Below the pieces are notes generated by a model, which was given only the letters and a program-made list of their open reading frames with translations, made no database searches and was not told where the DNA came from. DNA of 15,041 nucleotides from JAJQBJ01 sp964387095. Its GTDB lineage: Bacteria; Bacillota; Clostridia; Oscillospirales; Oscillospiraceae. The stretch spans positions 1 through 15,041 of the forward strand of contig CAYLVH010000045.1 in assembly GCA_964387095.1 (NCBI GenBank), written 5' to 3'. The position numbers and the translations under genes were made by a program. Every line of letters starts with the position of its first letter. Position 1 is the first letter of the stretch. Of this stretch, positions 1 through 6,064 are shown piece after piece.

Positions 1-534
1 AAGGAAATCCTTCACCGTGTAGGAATAGCTGTCTGATATCAGGGAAGCGTCCAGTTCCATGGCCTGGAGCCGGTCCGGAATGGATGTCTCCTCCGAATCG
101 GACTGCTTGATCAGCTCCGCTGCCGTACCGCCCTTTACAACATAAAAGTAGGTGTCTAGACGCATCTCGGTATCCCGCTCCAGGAAGTCCAGCAGCGTCT
201 CCACCCCCTCCTTGGCGGTCTCCGCCCCCACCAGGCAGCCGTTAACATGCCCGTAGGACACATAATAATCACTCTGCGGCTGAATTTCCTGCAGGGCGCC
301 GGAGAGCGTCTCCCCTTTCCCAGAGAGCACAACTGGCGTCTTCTCTGTCGCTCCCGCCTGGGATGAGCCGCCCGAAACCGTCATCTCCACCAATCCGTCC
401 CCGCAGTTGTCCAAGCCCATGGTCCGCATCAGCTCCACCATACGCACATCACGGCTGGTTGGGAGAAAGTTCCTTTCCTGACATCCGGTCAGCAGCAGAC
501 ACAGCGGCAGACAAAGCATCCATATCCGTTTCAC
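1..534 (-). CDS. gerC: Ger(x)C-family spore germination lipoprotein, 5' part only (runs off the window)
   Basis: This is the lipoprotein (C) subunit type of a GerA-class germinant receptor, expected to sit on the outer face of the spore inner membrane. From GTG at 534 the frame stays open for 178 codons to the window edge, about half of a usual GerC-type protein. The N-terminus (MKRIWMLCLPLC) is a short basic and hydrophobic signal, followed by a lipobox LLTGC with the lipidated cysteine at residue 18. After it comes the usual soluble N-terminal domain opening (R-N-F-L-P, then D-V-R-M-V-E). The GTG is chosen because AGGAGG (542-547) lies 7 nt upstream and no ATG fits the signal peptide. The SD overlaps the gerA stop codon, so translational coupling with gerA is likely. 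The 3' part is missing only because the window ends. Confidence 0.88.
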   Translation of the reverse strand, partial: MKRIWMLCLPLCLLLTGCQERNFLPTSRDVRMVELMRTMGLDNCGDGLVEMTVSGGSSQAGATEKTPVVLSGKGETLSGALQEIQPQSDYYVSYGHVNGCLVGAETAKEGVETLLDFLERDTEMRLDTYFYVVKGGTAAELIKQSDSEETSIPDRLQAMELDASLISDSYSYTVKDFL

Positions 535-546
535 AGGCCCGCCTCC

Positions 547-2049
547 TTATCGCTGATTGCGTTTGTTATGTGGGTGCAAATACAGCTCCCGCAGCTTGGT
601 CTTTTTCAAGGGAAGCCTCAGAATCTCATGTCCCTCGGTCTGCTCCCCTGGATTCGCCGCGAAGGGCGTCAGGTACGCCACGCCAAAGCTCTCCAGGCCG
701 GACAGGTGTCCGGCTAAAACCAGCCCCCCAACGCAGACACCAAACAGCCCCGCCAGCGACCCCGTAATGGTGATGACAAACCGCCAAATCCGCAGCGCGT
801 TGGCAAAATCCTGGTTGGGCATGGTATAACCCGCGATGCCTGCCACCGCCACAATAATAATGACCACCGGGGAAATAATCTTTGCCTCCACAGCGGATTG
901 ACCCACCACCAGGCCGCCGATAATGGACACAGTCTGCCCAATATTCTGGGGGAGACGAAGGCCCGCCTCCTGCAAGATCTCAAAGGCCAGAAGGAGGCCC
1001 AGCACCTCCACTGCGGTGCCAAAGGGCACGTCCCGTTTACTTGCGATAATTGACAGCATCAGCTTCGTGGGCAGCATTTCAAAGTGAAAGGTTGCCATGG
1101 CCACATAGACCCCCGGCAAGAAAAGGGTAATCAGCAGGCACAGCCATCGGATTAGGGACAGTGCCGTGGCTGTCACATAATTATAGCTCTTATCCTGGGG
1201 ATCCCGGAGAAACTGGGCAATATTTCCCGGTACCAGATACCCGCAGGGCAGCCCGTCAATTAGAATTGCCACCCGGCCTTCCATCAGCCCCCCGCACAGC
1301 CGGTCAGGCCGCTCGGTAAACAGAAGCTGCGGAAAGGCGGATATGCCGTCGTCCACCAGATATTCTTCAATATTCCCATTGGCCAAGACCGCGTCAATAT
1401 CGATCTCTTGCACCCGCTTGCGCATTTCATCCACCAGGTGGGCGTTTGTAATGCCATCCACCCACAGCAAATCCACCGGCGTCTGGCTCTGTCGGCCCAC
1501 CAGCTGTTCCTCCACCCGGAGGAAGGGCGTCCTCAGCCGCCTGCGCACCAGGCTGGTGTTGGTGCGCAGGCTCTCCACAAAGGAGTCCTTGGCCCCCTTG
1601 ACAGAGCTTTCCACCTCCGGCTTGTTGATGGAGCGCTTTTCCTCCGTGGCCAGGGAGAAGCTCAGCGCCTCCCCGCTTTTCAGGAACAGGGCTACACTGC
1701 CATTCACCAGCTCCCGACACAGGCTGTCCATGTCCTCGGCCCGCTTGGCGGTCATGGCCCAGACGCCGCCAGAGAGGATCCATTGCGCCACGCTTTGCTT
1801 AGGCTGCTCCGGCATCCGGGACAAGGGGCAGATTAGATATTCGCTAACCCGCTCCATTCGCACCATGCCTTCAATCCAGCAGAGAGTACCCAGCTCCAGG
1901 TCCATCCCAATTTGGATCTCTTTTTTGGCGAAGTCACAGCAATTCTGAAAGACTTGCTCCACCGACGCCAAGGAGACCGGCAGGTCAATCTCTGGCTCCC
2001 GTCGCTTGTGGGGCGGCACCTGTTTCTTTTTTCTACCAAAATAACCCAA
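547..2049 (-). CDS. gerA: GerA-family spore germination receptor, A subunit
   Basis: This 500-residue protein matches the A subunit of GerA-type nutrient germinant receptors, inner-membrane proteins of the dormant spore. The soluble N-terminal region (about 1-290) contains the family segment around 151-172 (D-S-F-V-E-S-L-R-T-N, then R-R-R-L). The C-terminal half holds about five membrane segments near 298-320, 345-362, 370-388, 392-409 and 423-446. It also carries the hallmark stretch around 366-394, with LPQNIGQTVSIIGG followed by VVGQSAVEAKIISP. The start is TTG at 2049, preceded by GGGAGGGG (2056-2063) at 6 nt; no ATG fits. A gerC-type gene follows directly, so this is the start of a ger operon. 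No B-subunit (permease-like) gene lies between them. Family membership is secure. The germinant cannot be told from sequence. SpoVAF is a related family, but a directly coupled gerC favours a receptor subunit. Confidence 0.9.
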   Translation of the reverse strand: MGYFGRKKKQVPPHKRREPEIDLPVSLASVEQVFQNCCDFAKKEIQIGMDLELGTLCWIEGMVRMERVSEYLICPLSRMPEQPKQSVAQWILSGGVWAMTAKRAEDMDSLCRELVNGSVALFLKSGEALSFSLATEEKRSINKPEVESSVKGAKDSFVESLRTNTSLVRRRLRTPFLRVEEQLVGRQSQTPVDLLWVDGITNAHLVDEMRKRVQEIDIDAVLANGNIEEYLVDDGISAFPQLLFTERPDRLCGGLMEGRVAILIDGLPCGYLVPGNIAQFLRDPQDKSYNYVTATALSLIRWLCLLITLFLPGVYVAMATFHFEMLPTKLMLSIIASKRDVPFGTAVEVLGLLLAFEILQEAGLRLPQNIGQTVSIIGGLVVGQSAVEAKIISPVVIIIVAVAGIAGYTMPNQDFANALRIWRFVITITGSLAGLFGVCVGGLVLAGHLSGLESFGVAYLTPFAANPGEQTEGHEILRLPLKKTKLRELYLHPHNKRNQR

Positions 2050-2160
2050 AGCTGTCCCCTCCCTTTTTCTGTGGGTAGGTTGCTCATTTTTTTAAAACTA
2101 TACAGAATACAAAGCCACATCAGCTTGTACTGCTAAAGATTCAATAATAATAAACAAAAT

Positions 2161-2193
2161 AAATAAAAAGTGCGCTACAAATTTGCAGCGCAC
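2161..2193 (-). terminator. Strong intrinsic terminator of the dnaK operon
   Basis: About 30 nt after the dnaK stop, positions 2170-2193 form a near-perfect hairpin on the minus-strand RNA. The arms are GTGCGCT and AGCGCAC, then a G·U pair, then a self-complementary CAAATTTG core. It is followed at once by TTTTTATTT (2161-2169). This is a textbook Rho-independent terminator and separates the dnaK block from the ger operon. Confidence 0.92.
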
Positions 2194-2221
2194 CCTGAAC
2201 GTTTGAATTTAGTTATATACA

Positions 2222-3931
2222 TTACATTGGATTACCTGTCTCAGCCAGCAGGGATTTTAGATGCTCCGTGGCGGGTACCAACCCGCTGTTGTCTTTCCCC
2301 CGCATAGCCCGCTGGACCTCCTTGATTGCAGCCTTCACGGCACTCTTGCCCTCCTTGCTCAGGCTCTTCATCACGGATTCCGCTTTGTAAATGGCGGCCT
2401 CCGCCTGATTTCGGGCATTCATCTGATCCCGCTGAGCCTGGTCTTCGGCGGCATAGGTCTGGGCGTCCCGGATGGCCTGCCGGATCTCCGCATCAGTCAT
2501 GTTGGAGGAGGCGGTGATGGTGATATCCTGCATCTTGCCGGTGCCCAGATCCTTAGCGGAGACGTTCACGATGCCGTTGGCATCAATGGTGAAGGTGACC
2601 TCGATCTGGGGCACCCCCCGCATGGCCCGCTTGATGCCAGTGAGCTTGAACTTGCCCAGGGTCTTATTCTGCTTGGCCATGGGCCGCTCACCCTGGAGGA
2701 CATGGATCTCCACGCTGGTCTGGAAGTTGGCAGCGGTGGTAAAGATCTGGCTCTTGGAGATGGGCAAAGTGGTATTCCGCTCAATGATTCTGGTGGCAAC
2801 GCCGCCCACCGTCTCAATCCCCAGAGAAAGCGGGGTCACATCCAGCAGCAGCAAGCCCTTCACTTCGCCGGAGAGCACGCCGCCCTGGAGACAGGCGCCC
2901 AAGGCAACACACTCGTCGGGATTGATGCCCTTAAAACCCTCTCGTCCAGTCAGGGATTTCACCATCTCCTGCACCGCAGGAATCCTGGAGGAACCTCCCA
3001 CCAGCAGCACCTTGGCAAGGTCGCTGTTGCTGACCCCCGCGTCCGACATGGCCTGGCGCACGGGGCCGGTGGTGGCTTCCACCAAATGGTGAGTCAGCTC
3101 ATTGAACTGGGTCCGGGTCAGGGTATACTCCATGTGAACCGGGCCCTCCCGGCCCACAGTCAGATAGGGCAGGTTGATGGTGGTGGTGGACATGCTGGAA
3201 AGCTCAATCTTGGCCTTCTCCGCCGCCTCCCGAATCCGGGCCAGCGCCGCCTGATCCCGGGACAGGTCAATATGGGTATCCTTCTTAAATTGCTTTACCA
3301 GGAAGTCACAGATACAGTTGTCAAAGTCGTCGCCCCCCAGGTGGTTGTTTCCGGCGGTGGCCAAGACCTCGATGACGCCGCCGCTGATCTCCAAAATGGA
3401 GACGTCGAAGGTGCCACCGCCCAGGTCGTAAACCATGATCTTTTGGGCTTCCTCTTTGTCCACGCCGTAGGCCAGCGCGGCTGCGGTGGGCTCGTTAATA
3501 ATGCGCTGGACATTCAGGCCGGCGATCTTCCCGGCATCCTTGGTGGCCTGGCGCTGGGCGTCGGTGAAGTAAGCAGGAACGGTGATAACCGCATCGGTCA
3601 CCGGCTCCCCCAGATACGCCTCCGCGTCCTTTTTCAACTTCATCAGAATAAAAGCCGAAATTTCCTGGGGGGTATAGGTCTTCCCGTCGATTTTCACCCG
3701 GTAATCCGTGCCCATGCTCCGCTTGATGGAGGAGATGGTGCGCTCTGGATTCGTGACCAGCTGGCGCTTTGCCACTTGGCCCACCATGCGCTCCCCGTTT
3801 TTGCCGAAGGCCACCACCGAGGGGGTGGTCCTTCCCCCCTCCGCATTGGGAATAATCACCCGCTCGCCGCCCTCAAAAACGGCCATGCAGGAATTTGTGG
3901 TGCCAAGGTCAATACCAATGATTTTAGACAT
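2222..3931 (-). CDS. dnaK: DnaK-type Hsp70 chaperone with a short C-terminal lid
   Basis: ATP-dependent cytoplasmic Hsp70, 569 residues. The nucleotide-binding domain shows IGIDLGTTNS (5-14), the connecting motif NEPTAAALAYG (146-156), phosphate-2 DLGGGTFDVS (169-178) and the adenosine motif VLLVGGSSRIP (308-318). The interdomain linker LLLLDVTPLSLGIET (about 359-373) is intact, so allosteric coupling should work. The substrate-binding beta domain follows, then an alpha lid that stops at residue 569. Typical Firmicutes DnaK is about 610 residues, so the lid and flexible tail are about 40 residues short. There is no grpE, hrcA or CIRCE element nearby, and the upstream partner is a non-canonical J-protein, so this is probably a specialised paralogue and not the main heat-shock DnaK. 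ATG at 3931 has AAAGGA upstream, inside a palindrome listed separately. It is the last gene of its operon, 52 nt after the J-protein gene. Confidence 0.95.
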   Translation of the reverse strand: MSKIIGIDLGTTNSCMAVFEGGERVIIPNAEGGRTTPSVVAFGKNGERMVGQVAKRQLVTNPERTISSIKRSMGTDYRVKIDGKTYTPQEISAFILMKLKKDAEAYLGEPVTDAVITVPAYFTDAQRQATKDAGKIAGLNVQRIINEPTAAALAYGVDKEEAQKIMVYDLGGGTFDVSILEISGGVIEVLATAGNNHLGGDDFDNCICDFLVKQFKKDTHIDLSRDQAALARIREAAEKAKIELSSMSTTTINLPYLTVGREGPVHMEYTLTRTQFNELTHHLVEATTGPVRQAMSDAGVSNSDLAKVLLVGGSSRIPAVQEMVKSLTGREGFKGINPDECVALGACLQGGVLSGEVKGLLLLDVTPLSLGIETVGGVATRIIERNTTLPISKSQIFTTAANFQTSVEIHVLQGERPMAKQNKTLGKFKLTGIKRAMRGVPQIEVTFTIDANGIVNVSAKDLGTGKMQDITITASSNMTDAEIRQAIRDAQTYAAEDQAQRDQMNARNQAEAAIYKAESVMKSLSKEGKSAVKAAIKEVQRAMRGKDNSGLVPATEHLKSLLAETGNPM

Positions 3932-3947
3932 AGGAATACATTCCTTT
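3932..3947 (-). promoter_or_regulatory. dnaK ribosome binding site inside a palindrome
   Basis: Directly upstream of the dnaK ATG the minus strand reads AAAGGAATGTATTCCT. AGGAAT and ATTCCT are perfect inverted copies separated by two bases, so the SD core AGGA can pair with UCCU next to the start codon. The zinc-ribbon gene has nearly the same arrangement (5950-5963). The sequence is directly visible; any role in controlling translation is inference, and a 4-bp stem is weak. Confidence 0.45.
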
Positions 3948-3983
3948 CCTGATTAAGATGCGTGGTAAATGGGAAAATCAAGG

Positions 3984-4724
3984 TCAAAAGCCCATGTAGC
4001 AGCCCCTGCTGCAACAGCTGCACAGAGTCCAAGCGGCACACAGCGTACACAGGTAATTGCCTCCGTTGACCACCGTGAAGCCGTGATCCTGCCGGGCCTG
4101 CTGATAGGAGAAGTTGCCCTGCTGAAAGCGGTTTAGGAGCGACCGATACTCCGGGTTATTGGGATCCTGGCGAACTGCCTCCTGGGCGTGGTTCATGGCG
4201 GTGATGCGGTTGCCCATGCCCGAATTGGCCAAGGCGCTGAGATAGTACCACTGTCCATCCCGCTCCGTTATCTCAGAGAGGACGTGAAGAGCCTCTTCCC
4301 AACTGCCGCTCCGGATATAATTAGAGGCCGCTCGCAGCTTCACGTCGGTGAAATCCTGGCGGTTCTGCTGTTGCTGCTGGCCTCCGAACCCGAACCCAAA
4401 ACCAAATCCAAAGGGGTCAAACCCCTGGAAGGGATCCTCATAGCTGCCCTGGCCGTAACCCTGATGGTAGCTGCTTTGGCCATTACTCTGCCCGTAGCCC
4501 TGGCCATAACCCGCGCTCTGCCCGTAGTTGCCGGCCTGGCCGCCATTTTTCCGCATGTCCTGAATCTGCTGATAGGCGGCGTTAATCTCCTGCATCTTCT
4601 TTTCGGCCTCTGGGCCGGGATTGATATCAGGATGATACTTCTTTGCCAGCTTGCGATATGCTTTTGTCACGTCTTCGTCCGAGGCATCCTGGGACACTCC
4701 CAGCACCTGATAGGGATCAGCCAT
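3984..4724 (-). CDS. J-domain co-chaperone with Gly/Gln/Phe-rich linker, TPR-like helices and cysteine-rich tail
   Basis: Hsp40-type partner for the DnaK encoded next, 246 residues. An N-terminal J domain (about 3-60) has the essential HPD at 31-33. A low-complexity linker follows, with repeated GYGQ-type units (about 66-94), a GFGF run (106-114) and five consecutive glutamines (116-120). Residues about 125-205 look like a pair of TPR-type helical hairpins (SWEEALHVLSEI, then AMNHAQEAVRQDPNNPEYR). The last 21 residues contain six cysteines (226, 229, 235, 237, 238, 242). The canonical DnaJ CxxCxGxG zinc-finger repeats and the C-terminal substrate-binding beta domains are absent, so this is not DnaJ itself but a class C-like J-protein; I therefore give no symbol. 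The ATG overlaps the end of the DUF5685 gene by 8 nt, implying coupled translation. The tail could bind metal or be thiol-modified; that is inference. Confidence 0.9.
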   Translation of the reverse strand: MADPYQVLGVSQDASDEDVTKAYRKLAKKYHPDINPGPEAEKKMQEINAAYQQIQDMRKNGGQAGNYGQSAGYGQGYGQSNGQSSYHQGYGQGSYEDPFQGFDPFGFGFGFGFGGQQQQQNRQDFTDVKLRAASNYIRSGSWEEALHVLSEITERDGQWYYLSALANSGMGNRITAMNHAQEAVRQDPNNPEYRSLLNRFQQGNFSYQQARQDHGFTVVNGGNYLCTLCAAWTLCSCCSRGCYMGF

Positions 4725-5541
4725 GGCTTTCTTCCTCTCTTTTCTGCTTCCAGGCCTGATACTTCAGCCAGACACCGGAATACAGAATGTTATAAATAAT
4801 TCGTTTATCCTGATTCAGGGGCAGCTTTTCCGCTGCTGCCGCTCCATCGGAGATCAGCATGGTCAGCACCGGCTCCAAATCCAGGCTGACAAGCCCCATC
4901 AGGGGATTATAGCGTTCTTCCTTTAGATCATCGGCCAGATCCATCCGCGCATCCATCAGATAGATAAACCGGCCTAGGGCATCTCCCAGGGTGTACAGCC
5001 TCCCTGCGTATTCATCGTCCTCTTCCACTACGAATAAAGCCGCCATCAGGCGGCCAAAGCTCGCTGCAGCCCCATCCGGGTCATTGACCCCCCGCCGCTC
5101 CAGGTCGGAGAGCACAGCAAGTTCTTCCTTTATGGCCGCGCATTGGCGGGGGTACCTCTTCTCTGCCTTACGCAGCGGACGTGCCAGCAGCTTCATGCCC
5201 AACCAGGCCGACTTCTTTCCATCATCATTCCAGTCGTCCTGACATTTATAATAGCCCAGAGCCACATTCATCCAGGCGCCGTAATCCGTCCACCGACTGG
5301 TCCAGCAGCTGTGGGCGTGCAGGGGGTGGGGCAAACAGCGCCGCTTCCCCTGCACCTCTTCGCCTCCATAGACGGAGTTCAACACCAGGATCAGGAAGGT
5401 CATGTCATAGGTCAGCACCAACCTGCTGCACTGGCCGCAGAGGCACCCCAGTTGGCGGCACAGGCCGCAGTAGCAGCCCTGATACCGCTCCTTCTCCTCT
5501 TCAGTCAGCTGGGTCAGGTCAGCGGTCACATATCCAAACAT
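4717..5541 (-). CDS. DUF5685-type protein, cysteine- and aspartate-rich, function unknown
   Basis: A 274-residue soluble protein that I recognise by style as DUF5685-like (opening M-F-G-Y-V, then CGLC, then L-T-Y-D); its function is not established. The N-terminus carries two similar cysteine clusters, C23-x-C25-xx-C28 and C33-x-C35-xx-C38, with a further C69, H72 and C79. Two acidic motifs stand out: QDDWNDD at 101-107 and a D-A-R-M-D-L-A-D-D-L-K-E stretch at 197-208 followed by Y-N-P-L (211-214). The rest is predicted mostly helical. Two Asp-rich motifs on a helical body recall Mg-dependent isoprenoid-synthase-like folds, but the resemblance is visual and unproven. It lies 3 nt after the zinc-ribbon gene and overlaps the J-protein gene by 8 nt. 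The ATG at 5541 has only a weak SD (GGAAGAG), consistent with coupling to the upstream gene. Confidence 0.82.
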   Translation of the reverse strand: MFGYVTADLTQLTEEEKERYQGCYCGLCRQLGCLCGQCSRLVLTYDMTFLILVLNSVYGGEEVQGKRRCLPHPLHAHSCWTSRWTDYGAWMNVALGYYKCQDDWNDDGKKSAWLGMKLLARPLRKAEKRYPRQCAAIKEELAVLSDLERRGVNDPDGAAASFGRLMAALFVVEEDDEYAGRLYTLGDALGRFIYLMDARMDLADDLKEERYNPLMGLVSLDLEPVLTMLISDGAAAAEKLPLNQDKRIIYNILYSGVWLKYQAWKQKREEESHG

Positions 5542-5544
5542 CGC

Positions 5545-5949
5545 TCAGCTCTTCCGGGTAAACCGCTCCTTGCACTGGGGGCAGGTGATATTTAAAATTC
5601 CCTTGCCCTTGGGTACCCGCACCGTGGTGTTGCAGTTGGGGCAGCTGAAGAACCGGTAGTCCTTTCTCTGCTTGAACTGGTCCCTACGCAGGTGAAACTT
5701 CCGGCGGAGCTTTTGCGTGTGGTCCAGATACCACTGGTTCTCTGTTTGGCGCTTATAAATATTTCTGGAAAACATTCGGAAGTAATCATAGAACAACAGA
5801 GCCAGAGCGGGATACCACAAATAAGCCAAAATAGTTCTGGAGCCGATAATCCCGATCAAAGCCAGAATGCAAGCCACTGCGCTCAGCATACGGCCCAGCT
5901 GGTCCATACCATACCGCCCTGCCATCACTCGATTTAACCAGTTTCTCAT
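5545..5949 (-). CDS. Small membrane protein with C-terminal zinc ribbon
   Basis: A 134-residue protein with two hydrophobic segments (about 17-37 and 40-55), then a strongly basic helical stretch (about 60-98). A cytoplasmic zinc ribbon closes the protein: CPNC at 103-106 and CPQC at 123-126, a four-cysteine site with about 16 residues between the knuckles. The N-terminal GRYGMDQL (11-18) is a motif I associate with small zinc-ribbon proteins of Clostridia. It is the first gene of a four-gene block leading to dnaK. ATG at 5949 has AAAGGAG 7 nt upstream. The zinc ribbon could bind nucleic acid or protein; the two helices would tether it, and possibly the chaperones encoded with it, to the membrane. 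That last step is inference from operon context. Confidence 0.85.
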   Translation of the reverse strand: MRNWLNRVMAGRYGMDQLGRMLSAVACILALIGIIGSRTILAYLWYPALALLFYDYFRMFSRNIYKRQTENQWYLDHTQKLRRKFHLRRDQFKQRKDYRFFSCPNCNTTVRVPKGKGILNITCPQCKERFTRKS

Positions 5950-5963
5950 AGGAATACTCCTTT
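5950..5963 (-). promoter_or_regulatory. Ribosome binding site in an inverted repeat, matching that of dnaK
   Basis: Upstream of the zinc-ribbon start codon the minus strand reads AAAGGAGTATTCCT. The SD core AGGA faces UCCU immediately before ATG, with GUAU between. Apart from a two-base length difference and one base change it matches the leader of dnaK four genes later. The pattern is seen; a role in translation control is inferred. Confidence 0.4.
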
Positions 5964-5995
5964 AGTTCGTTTCTATTTTCAAGGATAGTCCAAAA

Positions 5996-6024
5996 TGTTT
6001 ACATATTAACGACCTAAATGTAAA
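5996..6024 (-). promoter_or_regulatory. Candidate promoter and inverted repeat ahead of the zinc-ribbon/dnaK block
   Basis: The AT-rich gap between the amylase stop and the zinc-ribbon gene contains a possible -35 TTTACA (6019-6024) and -10 TAAACA (5996-6001) with a 17-nt spacer. The same bases form an inverted repeat, TTTACAT at 5998-6004 and ATGTAAA at 6018-6024, which could be an operator. A second TTTACA lies at 6030-6035. The -10 is a poor match, so this is tentative. No terminator is visible after the amylase gene, so read-through from its promoter is also possible. Confidence 0.3.
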
Positions 6025-6064
6025 TTTTTTGTAAACGAAACAAAGATTTGCGCTAATTCCCAGG

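Noticed and set aside
2064..2160. Sigma-G type promoter ahead of gerA
   Set aside because: Germination operons are often sigma-G dependent, but I could not find paired -35 and -10 boxes at the right spacing in this AT-rich gap.
2261..3952. A 563-codon open frame on the plus strand opposite dnaK
   Set aside because: Long antisense frames opposite dnaK genes arise from GC-rich codon bias. The translation has no recognisable family, and the minus strand is an intact DnaK.
3932..3983. Separate promoter for dnaK in the gap after the J-protein gene
   Set aside because: TTGATT and TCTTAA are 17 nt apart but the -10 is very poor; co-transcription is simpler.
4395..4535. Repetitive DNA inside the J-protein gene as a CRISPR or tandem-repeat element
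   Set aside because: The repeats are in frame and imperfect and encode the Gly/Gln/Tyr and Gly/Phe linker typical of J-proteins.
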